64,000 nt of DNA, taken from positions 72,001 through 136,000 of the forward strand of contig CAYSSJ010000006.1 in the NCBI GenBank assembly GCA_964433675.1. The letters are read 5' to 3'. The notes under the pieces are model-generated. The model was not told the DNA's origin. It saw only the letters and a list, made by a program, of their open reading frames with translations, and searched no databases. The stretch is from CAYSSJ01 sp964433675. Its GTDB lineage: Bacteria; Cloacimonadota; Cloacimonadia; Cloacimonadales; TCS61. Below, one piece after another: positions 1-7,756 of this stretch (position 1 is its first letter; each line of letters begins with the position of its first letter). A program made the position numbers and the translations under genes.

Positions 1-47
1 AAAATATCCCGACAGAAGTTTAGCAGAAAATTACACAGGTCTATCCT

Positions 48-82
48 ATAAAAAAAAGTCCCGAGGGTGAAGTCGGGACTTT
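48..82 (-). terminator. Rho-independent terminator
   Basis: A perfect 10-bp stem (AAAGTCCCGA at 55-64 with TCGGGACTTT at 73-82) encloses an 8-nt loop. Read on the minus strand it is followed by a run of seven Ts (48-54). It lies about 85 bp beyond the end of the four-helix-bundle gene and probably ends that transcript. Confidence 0.7.
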
Positions 83-168
83 GGATTTATTTGGAGGAGA
101 CGGTCAGCCGTCAACTGTGTTATAGATTATTATGCTTTGCATAATGGTTAGTGATCAATGGTTAATGA

Positions 169-531
169 TCAATTGTTAATGGTTAATTTGGTGGATTTTA
201 TGATGCTCGTTATTAATTTGATGATTTCAATGGCATCTTGGTTAATTGATTCAAATTGCTCTGATGACAGATATTCAGTTTCTTTTAAAAGTTGAAGCCA
301 GTAAATGGTTTCGTTTATTTCTTTTTGAGCGATGGCCATTTTATGTTTGAAATCCGCCTTGGTTTCAGCATGTTCAGCCTCCCGCACCATAGCGCCAACG
401 CTCGTGCCACATCTCAACAATTGCTTTGAGAGTACAAACTCTTTTTTCTTTTGGCACAAATACTGAAAAAGCCGCACGATCCTCACTGCAAAACTAAAAC
501 TCTTCTCCTTTACCACATTCTCTTTCACCAC
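169..531 (-). CDS. Four helix bundle protein (23S rRNA intervening-sequence family)
   Basis: This 120-residue, almost wholly helical protein has the features of the four-helix-bundle family first seen encoded in 23S rRNA intervening sequences: an N-terminal FAVRIVRLFQYL-type helix, a central LLRCGTSVGAMVREAE segment and the KMAIAQKEINETIYWLQLL helix. The molecular role of the family is unknown. Translation appears to begin at a GTG (529-531). The gene is flanked by AT-rich tandem repeats on the upstream side (541-618) and a looser GTTAATGGTTAAT tract downstream (about 140-190), a common setting for this family in environmental genomes. It is not inside an rRNA gene here. It lies just outside the distal end of the cassette array, on the same strand. 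Confidence 0.8.
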   Translation of the reverse strand: MVKENVVKEKSFSFAVRIVRLFQYLCQKKKEFVLSKQLLRCGTSVGAMVREAEHAETKADFKHKMAIAQKEINETIYWLQLLKETEYLSSEQFESINQDAIEIIKLITSIIKSTKLTINN

Positions 532-540
532 TCACCCCTC

Positions 541-618
541 ATTAACCATTTACAATTAACCATTTACAATTTACCATTTACAATTAACCATTCACAATTT
601 ACCATTTACAATTAACCA
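541..618. repeat. 15-bp tandem repeat tract
   Basis: About five imperfect copies of a 15-bp unit (ATTAACCATTTACAA and close variants) lie immediately upstream of the four-helix-bundle gene. A related but looser tract occurs at about 140-190 on its other side, so the gene is bracketed by the same AT-rich motif. Units are contiguous with no spacers, so this is not a CRISPR. Confidence 0.8.
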
Positions 619-623
619 ATAAT

Positions 624-722
624 GCTCATCTAAGTTTAATTGATACTTTGGATTATAGTTTTCTAGTTTGCCACCATAATTCTGCATCTTTTTACCTTTT
701 TCACCATCTTTTTCCCACTCAT
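624..722. repeat. Array-flanking direct repeat, left copy
   Basis: This stretch of about 100 bp matches 8643-8743 in the same orientation. A 24-nt core is identical (670-693 here, 8687-8710 there) and the flanks are roughly 70-80 percent alike. The two copies bracket the whole cassette array. On the minus strand both copies can be read in one frame containing KKMQNYGG followed by K or R and LEN, and several of their differences are synonymous, so the repeat may derive from coding sequence. Confidence 0.75.
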
Positions 723-749
723 ATTATGTTTCTCCGCTCGATTAGCTGG

Positions 750-1211
750 TTAGTAATCATTTATATGATGTTGTTTCTTATAGTAATCAATCGTTTGCAG
801 CAGCCACCTTATTTGCACTTCATCTTTTGCTAGTTCAATTGCGCTCTGCTTTTCAAGTAAATCTTTTTGTTGTTGTAAGTTTTTATCAATGCTTTCCTGC
901 AGAGCGACGAGGATATTTTTTTCTAAAGCGCTGCCAATTGCTACTAACTCTCCGCCTTCAAGATCGGGGTAACGAACACCGAAATATAACCTGTTATGGG
1001 TTTCACTGCCGATTTTTCGATCGAAACAAACAATCATCTCTTTTTTGTTTTGATCTTCTAACACAGCATATGTCGTTCCACCGTCACGATACTTATCAAT
1101 CTCTACGATCGTAAAGGGCGGATTGTAGTCAAAAGCAATATGTTCGTGGTCAGATGTCTTTGCACAAACAAAGAAAAGAGTGGTTATGATGATTAATAAT
1201 GCTTTTTTCAT
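750..1211 (-). CDS. Exported hypothetical protein
   Basis: The 153-residue product starts with a short hydrophobic signal (MKKALLIIITTLFFVCAKTS). A cysteine at position 16 could be a lipidation site, but the preceding FFV does not fit the usual lipobox. The mature part is hydrophilic, with a Lys/Gln/Glu-rich probable helical C-terminal half (around residues 100-150). I recognise no family. It starts 19 bp after the CPBP protease gene on the same strand and without an attC-like site between them, so both probably belong to the last cassette of the array. No clear Shine-Dalgarno sequence precedes the ATG. Confidence 0.6.
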   Translation of the reverse strand: MKKALLIIITTLFFVCAKTSDHEHIAFDYNPPFTIVEIDKYRDGGTTYAVLEDQNKKEMIVCFDRKIGSETHNRLYFGVRYPDLEGGELVAIGSALEKNILVALQESIDKNLQQQKDLLEKQSAIELAKDEVQIRWLLQTIDYYKKQHHINDY

Positions 1212-1230
1212 AATTTTATGGTGTGTTTAT

Positions 1231-2064
1231 TTAATTGATAATATAACTTGCAGGTTGTAGCAGTTTTTTGCGTAATCTCCAAAATATAATTGCAATTACA
1301 ATCGAACATATACTTACTCCAGCCCCCATCTCGCCGAGTAAATTTACCGTACTGCTTTTCTCGGTTAATAACTGGTCAAAAAAACCTTGAATTAAGAAAT
1401 TGTGACTCGCATGATAGATTACTCCCACCCACAAACTGGCAGATTTTATTCGCAACCACGTTAACATAAAGCTTAATGATATTAATGAAATACAACTAAA
1501 CAAAACTTTTAGAATTAAGAAATCTCCACCGTAATTGGCGAGTATCATTAAAGGTAGATGCCATATAGTCCATACCAGACCAATGATAATTGATGTAGTT
1601 GTTAAATTTGACAACTTGTATAATCTTGGCGTCAGAAACCCACGCCAACCAACCTCCTCTCCAAATGCACCAATTGACCTGGCGATTATGCCTATCAGGA
1701 ACAAAACAATTAATGCAAAACCAGAAGGAGAATCAGTTCCCATGATTGTAATCTGTTCATTAACAGAACCAATCTTAGTTAACCATGCAAATCCATATAT
1801 TATTATCCCGTAAGTAATTGGAATTATAAAAGCCAAAAGCAGATACTTAGCTTTTCCGAATTTCCATCCAAGTTTTTTTATATTCCGTTCACATATTAAT
1901 CTGGTAATTATAGCCGCAAGAAAAGGCGAATAAACCAATAAAAATGCAGCTATACTATCTTCTGCTTTTGATGTTTCAGTTTCCGATATCAAGAAATAAC
2001 TAATCCCACTTAAAATAAAAAGTAGGATAAAAAAAATACCGATTTCGCTTTTTATCTTTCCCAT
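1231..2064 (-). CDS. CPBP family intramembrane glutamic protease
   Basis: A 277-residue multi-pass membrane protein of the CPBP (CAAX protease and bacteriocin-processing, Abi) family. It carries the family motif EEVGWR (Glu136, Glu137, Arg141), a second conserved His in TIWHLPLM near residue 170, and HASHN near residue 220. These residues form the active site in characterised members. Seven to eight hydrophobic segments are visible. Family roles include prenyl-protein processing and bacteriocin self-immunity; the substrate here cannot be told. It is the first gene of the last recognisable cassette, beginning just after attC at 2100-2234. The RBS is weak. Confidence 0.85.
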   Translation of the reverse strand: MGKIKSEIGIFFILLFILSGISYFLISETETSKAEDSIAAFLLVYSPFLAAIITRLICERNIKKLGWKFGKAKYLLLAFIIPITYGIIIYGFAWLTKIGSVNEQITIMGTDSPSGFALIVLFLIGIIARSIGAFGEEVGWRGFLTPRLYKLSNLTTTSIIIGLVWTIWHLPLMILANYGGDFLILKVLFSCISLISLSFMLTWLRIKSASLWVGVIYHASHNFLIQGFFDQLLTEKSSTVNLLGEMGAGVSICSIVIAIIFWRLRKKLLQPASYIIN

Positions 2065-2099
2065 TTATTAAAAGTTACTCGCTTGTGTTTTATTAAATT

Positions 2100-2234
2100 G
2101 CCTGTAACGGTTGCGTGTATGAAACGTTGGGGATTGCGGGCTTCCTTCCTATCCACCAACACAAACGCCGATGCGGGGCAGAACGCATGTTTTAACCACT
2201 TAAACCCCAATGTTTTATACACGATGTTGGCGGC
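2100..2234 (-). other. attC-like recombination site (after S41 peptidase cassette)
   Basis: On the minus strand the site starts with TGCCGCCAAC and ends with GTTACAGGC. Internally the arm CATTGGGG pairs with CCCCAACG and TGTAT pairs with ATACA, giving a long imperfect hairpin of about 135 bp. The first box is the reverse complement of the GTTGGCGGCA found at the start of the same cassette (3533-3524). Confidence 0.8.
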
Positions 2235-2261
2235 AGTTTATAGTTCATAGTTCTTTGAGTG

Positions 2262-3506
2262 TCAGTACTTGCCTTGCTCAATCAGATTTATTATAAAATC
2301 TAATGCAACATCTCTTCCTTCAAAAAAATCATCCAGCGTTTCTTCAACATGATAATGCGGTTCAATTGATTTACCCTCCATTGGGAAGCCCTGCGCAGAA
2401 AAATACGGTTGTTGTGTAGCCGCCCTGAACCTAATGTTGTTTTTTGTTGTGAAAAACCGTGGACCACTTCCGGTATCACCTCCAGTAGGTTTTCCCACCA
2501 GAATAGCCTGGGCACCCTCTTTGAGGTCTATGACAAAACTTTCTGCTGCTGAAGATGTTAGCCCACTAATCAATAAAAACAGGGTGCCTTTATAGTTATC
2601 GTTTCTTGGCGATAATGTTTTTTTAGACACACATGCCTTGTGCGGGTGTTTTAATAAATAGGAAGCGATTTGCTCGCTTCTAGGGGAGTTGCCGCCAACA
2701 TTATTTCGAATATCAATAATAAGATATGGTTTGTCTTTTACATCGTTAAAAGCATTCGGGAAATCCAAAAGTGCACGTTCTTGCATTAAAGCAATAGATA
2801 TATAACCAATGCTATCAGAGATGGCTCTGCTTTCAATCAAAGAACGAGGGGCACCGGCAGAACTTTTCCTTTTAAAAGGTTCAGGCTTACGGAAAACTAC
2901 AGAAACCTCTTTTAATCCTTCATCAGTTCTAATTAAATAACTTCGCTCTTCCGGGAAATAACTCTGGAAAACATTAATTCTTGCTGTTTCTAACGAACCG
3001 ACTATTGTAGATGCACTAACGTATGACATTTCCTGATTTAACCATTCCATTGCAGAAATATGATTTATTTCAACTATTTCATCTTTGGGCTGAATTCCTT
3101 TTTCTCGAAATGATTCATCAAACACATGGCTCAAATAAAGTCTATCTTCTAATATCTTCGCCCAGTTATTAATTTCATACCTTCTTAAAGCTAAATTAGT
3201 ATGCCCGTTTTCAAGTTCAGCAAAATATTGCAATAATATCCTTATGTATTCCTCGCCATTTTGAACGGCTTTAATTTGAGAATAAAAAGCTGAGAACAGC
3301 GAATCAGGATCGATGCCCTTATGCGAAAAAAATGAATAGTTCTCTTTAATGATATGATGTATCTCTTTAAAATCCTCAAGAATTTCCGGCTGCTCAATTT
3401 TTAAATCCTCGACATATATAACATCATGTCTTTTTACACAACCAGTCATTAGAAGCATAAATGCCATAATAAAATAAAAGATACTTTTCTGATGATTATT
3501 AATCAT
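2262..3506 (-). CDS. S41 family peptidase-like lipoprotein
   Basis: The 414-residue product begins with a lipoprotein signal (hydrophobic stretch then LMTGC, Cys23), so it is probably anchored in the periplasm or outer membrane. The C-terminal half matches S41 (C-terminal processing/tricorn-like) peptidases: a SIGYISIALM strand, YLIIDIRNNVGG, and LISGLTSSAAESFVIDL, which carries the expected nucleophilic Ser, followed by a GxPTGGDTGSG segment. The N-terminal half (about residues 40-200) contains a helical region and a possible PDZ-like segment around KGIQPKDEIVEINHISAMEW. Substrate is unknown. It is a single-gene cassette between two attC sites. No obvious RBS precedes the ATG. Confidence 0.85.
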   Translation of the reverse strand: MINNHQKSIFYFIMAFMLLMTGCVKRHDVIYVEDLKIEQPEILEDFKEIHHIIKENYSFFSHKGIDPDSLFSAFYSQIKAVQNGEEYIRILLQYFAELENGHTNLALRRYEINNWAKILEDRLYLSHVFDESFREKGIQPKDEIVEINHISAMEWLNQEMSYVSASTIVGSLETARINVFQSYFPEERSYLIRTDEGLKEVSVVFRKPEPFKRKSSAGAPRSLIESRAISDSIGYISIALMQERALLDFPNAFNDVKDKPYLIIDIRNNVGGNSPRSEQIASYLLKHPHKACVSKKTLSPRNDNYKGTLFLLISGLTSSAAESFVIDLKEGAQAILVGKPTGGDTGSGPRFFTTKNNIRFRAATQQPYFSAQGFPMEGKSIEPHYHVEETLDDFFEGRDVALDFIINLIEQGKY

Positions 3507-3524
3507 AGTATTTGTTTTTTAATT

Positions 3525-3626
3525 GCCGCCAACGTTCCGCGAGTATCCGAAGTTGGCGACCATCGGGAGCCAATTTGGGCGTAGCGAAGCGTAGCCGGGT
3601 ACTCGCTGTTATGTTTAGTGCCCGGC
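3525..3626 (-). other. attC-like recombination site (after two-gene cassette)
   Basis: On the minus strand it starts with GCCGGGCACTAAACATAAC and ends with GTTGGCGGC. The inner arms GCGAGTA and TACTCGC are perfectly complementary, with further partial pairing inside; total about 102 bp. The 19-nt first box is nearly the exact reverse complement of the start of its own cassette (5105-5087), an unusually long match for an attC outer box. Confidence 0.85.
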
Positions 3627-3680
3627 TGGTTGCAGATAGACGTCAAAAAGTACATGGATGTACTTTTTGATCATTTGGAA

Positions 3681-4151
3681 TTATTGTTCATCCTCCGTAT
3701 ACGGAATTGGTTTTCTCTCAATGACTATGCCCTTTAATAATTTTTCAAAATCTTTAAAAGCTGAGCATGCAGTATTCTTACTTATGTATTTAATAAACCC
3801 TGGATGTTCGGCTTTAATTGAGAATAGAGAATGTTTATCAATCGGATTTAAAATAATGTCTTTCTCGTATAAATGATAATTGATTTTATCTTTTATTGAT
3901 GGCCACAGCTCATCATAAAACAATGCATTCTTTAAATTCAAATAAGTTTCAGAATTCCAAAATTCATTTATTGAAGCAAATACACTACTTGTTCTTAAGA
4001 CAAATCCTCGAACCTTATTGGGTTTGCTTTTAATCAAGTAAAACCATTCTGTTATAATTTCTTTTTCTGTTTCTTCTCCAGTTACTAATGCAAAGATTCC
4101 ACCAAGCGTTGGAAAGTAGCCACAATGAAAAACTTCAAATTTACTGTCCAT
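3681..4151 (-). CDS. Hypothetical protein, second gene of a two-gene cassette
   Basis: A 156-residue soluble protein with no signal peptide or membrane segment and no family I recognise. A good RBS (AAAGGGGG, 5 nt before the ATG) precedes it. It starts 10 bp after the stop of the deoxyribosyltransferase/TIR-like gene in the same cassette, so the two are very probably co-expressed. It could be a partner, regulator or immunity factor for that protein, but this rests on position only. The next attC lies just beyond its stop codon. Confidence 0.6.
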   Translation of the reverse strand: MDSKFEVFHCGYFPTLGGIFALVTGEETEKEIITEWFYLIKSKPNKVRGFVLRTSSVFASINEFWNSETYLNLKNALFYDELWPSIKDKINYHLYEKDIILNPIDKHSLFSIKAEHPGFIKYISKNTACSAFKDFEKLLKGIVIERKPIPYTEDEQ

Positions 4152-4161
4152 ATATCCCCCT

Positions 4162-5034
4162 TTAATCTTGTTTATATATTACTTTAAGTCTTTTGTATAA
4201 CTCATTACTTAAATCTCTCAAACCTTCTTCATTTGGCAAATATTTTAATGCTCTATGATGCCCTAAGTCTGAGGGGATGTCATCTATTGATTGTGTAATT
4301 GGGATTACAGTTTTTCCTAGAGTATGTGCTATACCTGTTTCATACAACACATTAGGATTTTTTCCTGAAAAATCAACGACAATAACATTGGCGCAGAATA
4401 TAAGATCAAAGATGTCCTGAATGAAAGTTGAATTATCCCATATATCATCTGCTCGGAGACATTCAAGTTTCATATATTCAGCAACCCTCTTTATTGCTGA
4501 ATAAGTATTTGTAAAAGAACCTTGAAACGGTATCATGACAGAAATAAGTTTACTATTAACCTCCTTTTGAGGTACTTGAAAAACACTCGGTTTAAATGTA
4601 ATCAACCTCTCGGTTTGCACTTCATCAAATGATGTGGAAATAAATTCTCCATGAATAGGCAAAACTTTAATCTTTCCATTTGGCTGTTCAGAAATGTTTA
4701 AATCATTTGTTTTTAATGATGAAGCAACTGCTTCCATTGCCTTTTCTCGGTTGACATCCTCGTTAAAAAGAAAATGATCTGGATGCAATAAATTTTCAAT
4801 AACTTTAACAATTTCTGGCGAAGGCATATTAGCAGGTGATTGTTTTTTATTTAATTCATCTAAGACATCGCGAACCCACACTCTACGTGTAGAACCATCA
4901 TGTACATAGTCAAGATCCAAATCCACAAAAAAACGTGTTAGATATGATGAGCTTCGATAAGGGAAAAAGTTAAATGGATTATCTCCGCATATCATTTCAG
5001 CTAATTTAACGATTGTAGCAGATCCTAATTGCAT
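4162..5034 (-). CDS. Two-domain protein with C-terminal nucleoside 2-deoxyribosyltransferase-like / TIR-like domain
   Basis: The last ~130 residues have the alpha/beta signature of the nucleoside 2-deoxyribosyltransferase-like superfamily, which is related to TIR domains: SVMIPFQGSF, then IFDLIFCANVIVVDFSG, then NPNVLYETGIAHTLGKTVI with the conserved Glu expected at the active site, then DIPSDLGHHRALKY. The N-terminal ~130 residues (helical, with VWVRDVLDELN and a second helical block) resemble N-terminal domains joined to such effectors in defence islands, but I cannot name it firmly. Known relatives cleave or bind nucleosides, nucleotides or NAD; a defence role is an inference. The longer reading frame begins at a GTG at 5058, but the ATG at 5032-5034 has an AAGGAG 5 nt upstream and is preferred (290 aa). 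First gene of a two-gene cassette. Confidence 0.7.
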   Translation of the reverse strand: MQLGSATIVKLAEMICGDNPFNFFPYRSSSYLTRFFVDLDLDYVHDGSTRRVWVRDVLDELNKKQSPANMPSPEIVKVIENLLHPDHFLFNEDVNREKAMEAVASSLKTNDLNISEQPNGKIKVLPIHGEFISTSFDEVQTERLITFKPSVFQVPQKEVNSKLISVMIPFQGSFTNTYSAIKRVAEYMKLECLRADDIWDNSTFIQDIFDLIFCANVIVVDFSGKNPNVLYETGIAHTLGKTVIPITQSIDDIPSDLGHHRALKYLPNEEGLRDLSNELYKRLKVIYKQD

Positions 5035-5098
5035 TAATTCTCCTTCCCCCGAGGCCACGGATGGCCGAGGACTAAAAAGCCCTTAAGCCGGGCATTGA

Positions 5099-5167
5099 AC
5101 ATAACTACCGCATATATGCCATATGTCGTATATTCCACCATATTGGCACATATCACGAATGTTTTAT
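5099..5167 (-). other. attC-like recombination site (after 98-aa gene copy B)
   Basis: On the minus strand it runs from AATAAAAC through ATTCGTGATATG to GCATATATGCGGTA and GTTATGTTC. The inner CATATGG/CCATATG-type arms pair imperfectly. At about 69 bp it is one of the two short sites. Its GTT end is the start of the downstream two-gene cassette. Confidence 0.65.
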
Positions 5168-5171
5168 TCTT

Positions 5172-5468
5172 TTATTTCTTAAGTGAATTTCTAAAATCAT
5201 TAGCTCTTTTGTAGAAATCTTCATCTTCACCAAATTCCATAATTCTTGCCACTTTTCCGTTACAAACTTTACAGTTTCCTACAATCATAATATCATTTAG
5301 AGAATCCAATACATATTCTTTGATTTCTATTCCTTTTTCGCAAATACCTCTACAAGTAGAACAATAAACATTATGATTCACAATGAAGTCCAAACTTTTT
5401 TTTTGCTTATCATTTAGTAAAGCATTAAGCTGAAACTTATTAAGTTTAATTTCTTTCGGTCTTTTCAT
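5172..5468 (-). CDS. Small zinc-ribbon-like protein, copy B
   Basis: A 98-residue soluble protein with two Cys pairs, CSTC (about residues 36-39) and CKVC (about 67-70), spaced as in a zinc ribbon, plus another Cys at about residue 43. Basic N-terminus and helical C-terminus. I recognise no named family. It differs from copy A at 8323-8619 by five substitutions (K8R, L9I, A16I, D20Y, K97E), four of them near the N-terminus. A strong RBS (AAGGAGG) precedes the ATG. It is a single-gene cassette; its 5' and 3' non-coding ends differ from those of copy A, so this is not simply a duplication of the whole cassette. Confidence 0.75.
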   Translation of the reverse strand: MKRPKEIKLNKFQLNALLNDKQKKSLDFIVNHNVYCSTCRGICEKGIEIKEYVLDSLNDIMIVGNCKVCNGKVARIMEFGEDEDFYKRANDFRNSLKK

Positions 5469-5510
5469 TAAACCTCCTTCTTTGGTAAATTAATAGCACG
5501 GTCTTTCTTA

Positions 5511-5670
5511 GTATAACGGTTACTTATGTATGCCGTAATGCATTGCTGATCAGTTTCTTGTCCATCGACACGAAAGTCTGAGCAGTTTACAATGCATGAA
5601 TACCAACTGAACCTACCGAAGGGAACTCAGCGAAGCTAATATCTTATGGCATATACACTTTGTTATGCTG
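5511..5670 (-). other. attC-like recombination site (after beta-lactamase-like cassette)
   Basis: On the minus strand it starts GCAGCATAAC and ends with GTTATAC. GTGTATATGCC near the start pairs with GGCATACATAAG near the end. The centre adds further self-complementary sequence (AATGCAT occurs twice in inverted order), making this the longest site at about 160 bp. Confidence 0.75.
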
Positions 5671-5778
5671 CGTTTTATATTAATCATCATAATTTTTGAT
5701 CAGTTCCGCAAGAAATAGTGAGGTTTCTTTCATATTGGCACTTTATTCCGCTTTAGTTTAACCGAAGTTGGTGGTTCG
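5671..5778. other. Non-coding segment between hydrolase gene and its attC
   Basis: About 108 bp separate the stop of the beta-lactamase-like gene from its attC, far more than in the other cassettes. I see no open reading frame, hairpin or known motif in it. Confidence 0.4.
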
Positions 5779-6894
5779 TCAGTTTTCTTTCCACATTGCT
5801 TTAATCAATCCGAAGCACAAGTTATCGATTTCACCCATATCTTTGTTAAAAGCCGAAACATTGGACAAAATTATTATGCCATTCTTATTATTTAAATCCA
5901 ACGCCATTGATGAAGTGTAACCTCCTGTCCCTCCATTATGCCAAATTACCTCATTGTTCCCGTCACTTGCTTTTATGATGAGCCACCCTAAACCGATTTC
6001 CATTGTTTCGCTAAGTTTAAATGTCGGCTGATGGGTAAGCTGAAGTTCAGCATTTTCCTGCTCAAATTGAGCTAAAGAAAATTTCGTCAAATCTTCTACT
6101 GTTGATAGAATTCCGCCGGCTCCTACCAATACATTAAAATCCCAATTAGCAGTTTCTTTCCCATTACTATCAAGTCCTTTAACAAGTTCGCTTTTTAATT
6201 TGGATCGATCTGCGCTAGAAGATGACATTCCGTATTTTGAAAAGACGATCTCTTCAAGTAACTTGTTATAATTGGTAGTTGAAATTTCTTTCAATAGATA
6301 ACCAAGAAGACCTGCACCAAGATTAGAATATTCATACTTTGTGCCAGGTGCTTGGTTAAGTTTGATTTTTTCTTTCAAGTATGATTTTAACTTTTCCTCA
6401 TCATAATCTTTGTAAGGATTACTTGGGTCAGCAAGCATTAAGTTAAGATTGGAAGGTAATCTCGGCAAACCTGAAGTGTGATTGGCAAGCTGCTTAAAAG
6501 TTATCGATTCGTTAGTTTTAAGGTCAAAATCAACAAAATCTTGAATATTGTTTTCTAATTTGAGTCGATTATTTACCACAAAATTTGCTAATAAGGTAGA
6601 AGTGAAAATTTTGCTAATTGAGCCAATTTCAAAAGCACTTCTGTGGTTTTCAATTTGAATTATTGAGTCATTCACCCGCTTTATACCGATAAATTTGACT
6701 TTCCCCTTATCGATAATTGCGATAGAAAGTTGCGTGTTTTCAGGAAACGACTTTGTTTTTTCGTAAATCAATTCTGTTTGTTCTTCCGATATTTGGATTT
6801 GAGTACTTTTAAGACCGGTTTCGGCTATTTGGGTTTGTCCGTTTGAGCAACTCAACAGAAAAAGCCCATTTAGTAACATTAATAGGTTTTTCAT
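5779..6894 (-). CDS. Serine hydrolase, class C beta-lactamase family lipoprotein
   Basis: The 371-residue product has a lipoprotein signal ending in LLSC (Cys16) and a full beta-lactamase/penicillin-binding transpeptidase fold domain. The catalytic motifs are present: SISK (Ser92, Lys95), YSN (Tyr189, Asn191) and HNGGTGG near residue 320 in the place of the KTG box. Members of this family include class C beta-lactamases, D-aminopeptidases and esterases; resistance to beta-lactams cannot be inferred from sequence alone, and an esterase or peptidase role is at least as likely. It is a single-gene integron cassette. The RBS is a GAGGAAG sequence upstream of the ATG. Confidence 0.85.
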   Translation of the reverse strand: MKNLLMLLNGLFLLSCSNGQTQIAETGLKSTQIQISEEQTELIYEKTKSFPENTQLSIAIIDKGKVKFIGIKRVNDSIIQIENHRSAFEIGSISKIFTSTLLANFVVNNRLKLENNIQDFVDFDLKTNESITFKQLANHTSGLPRLPSNLNLMLADPSNPYKDYDEEKLKSYLKEKIKLNQAPGTKYEYSNLGAGLLGYLLKEISTTNYNKLLEEIVFSKYGMSSSSADRSKLKSELVKGLDSNGKETANWDFNVLVGAGGILSTVEDLTKFSLAQFEQENAELQLTHQPTFKLSETMEIGLGWLIIKASDGNNEVIWHNGGTGGYTSSMALDLNNKNGIIILSNVSAFNKDMGEIDNLCFGLIKAMWKEN

Positions 6895-6927
6895 TTTTAA
6901 TCTTCCTCGATGTTTCGTTTATAATGA

Positions 6928-7058
6928 CCGCTAACGTCCCGAGTGTTTGCGGCGACCGTCGTCACAATTAAAACCTGATGGAAAAAATGAAAATACAAAA
7001 AAGTTAAACTTTGACACTCCTTGGAAAATAGGATGTCGAAAACACTTTGTTATCAGAC
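6928..7058 (-). other. attC-like recombination site (after GrpB cassette)
   Basis: On the minus strand it runs from GTCTGATAAC to GTTAGCGG. AAAGTGTTTTCG near the start pairs with CGCAAACACTC near the end. About 131 bp. The following 13 bp (GTTAGCGGTCATT) are identical to those after the site at 7631-7752. Confidence 0.8.
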
Positions 7059-7066
7059 GTTCTGAT

Positions 7067-7582
7067 TCATATCTTATTCCTATACCACTTTAATGCTTTT
7101 TTTTCAAGACACTTTATAAAGTCGTTTTTTCCATCCATATAGGCCTCTATATCATTTGGAAAACGTTCAGCAAGCATTTCTTTTAAATCACCATACCTTT
7201 TTGCAAAATAAGTATGCTGACGAAGAAAGTCACGAAAAGCAAGATGTCTCTCTACATCTTCACTATTAAATTGAAAAATATGGACATGGTGAGTACGATT
7301 ATCCCCACCTTTTCGAAAATACCTGCGACCTGGGATCCCAAACTCCCCCATGGGAACATATTGTAACCTAATCATTTTATCATTGAATTTATCAACTACT
7401 TCAATGTCCTTCAAAACAGGCATAATATCTATGGTTGGCTTTGCCTTTAAACCAGGCACAGAAGTGCTCCCGATATGGTGAACTTCAATCAATTCTTCGC
7501 CAAATATTTTTTGGATTTTTTCTGCTTCAGCCTTAAACATATCAGACCACTGGGGATTATACTTTGTAACAATAACCTTCAT
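7067..7582 (-). CDS. GrpB family protein (UPF0157, nucleotidyltransferase fold)
   Basis: About 171 residues spanning the complete GrpB domain: VTKYNPQWSDMFKAEAEKI, then VHHIGSTSVPGLKAKPTIDIMPVL, then GRRYFRKGGDNRTHHVHIF and a C-terminal FRDFLRQHTYFAKRYGDLK. The GSTSVPGL and DI motifs place it in the nucleotidyltransferase-fold superfamily. Substrate is unknown; GrpB proteins are frequent integron cassette contents. Two starts compete: a TTG at 7588 four nt after GGAG, and an ATG at 7580-7582 ten nt after it; the ATG is preferred because it fits family N-termini. Confidence 0.85.
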   Translation of the reverse strand: MKVIVTKYNPQWSDMFKAEAEKIQKIFGEELIEVHHIGSTSVPGLKAKPTIDIMPVLKDIEVVDKFNDKMIRLQYVPMGEFGIPGRRYFRKGGDNRTHHVHIFQFNSEDVERHLAFRDFLRQHTYFAKRYGDLKEMLAERFPNDIEAYMDGKNDFIKCLEKKALKWYRNKI

Positions 7583-7630
7583 GTTCAAAAAACTCCTTTA
7601 TAATATTGAAAAAAGTAATTTAAAGAATGA

Positions 7631-7752
7631 CCGCTAACGGTCGAGTGTGTGTGCCGTAATGGATAACGGAGCAGTTACCTGCCCTTCCTTAATTGTTCTT
7701 CTGGATAAGCTGTTGAAGAAGCCATACTACTGACTTCATAACATAGGTTAGT
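7631..7752 (-). other. attC-like recombination site (after GNAT cassette)
   Basis: On the minus strand it starts with AGAATAACTAAC and ends with GTTAGCGG, about 122 bp. The first box, ACTAAC, fits the GTTAGTAC at the start of the same cassette (8263-8256). The interior pairs only partly (for example GGTAACTGCTCCGTTATCC is itself palindromic). Confidence 0.7.
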
Positions 7753-7756
7753 TATT

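Noticed and set aside
541..618. Short regular repeats that could suggest CRISPR
   Set aside because: Units are only 15 bp, contiguous, without spacers, and no cas genes are near.
648..833. Plus-strand reading frame over the left direct repeat
   Set aside because: It overlaps the 3' end of the exported hypothetical protein gene and the repeat, with no RBS and low-complexity residues.
5779..6894. Antibiotic resistance gene
   Set aside because: Class C fold motifs are present, but the lack of a KTG box and the breadth of the family prevent a resistance claim.
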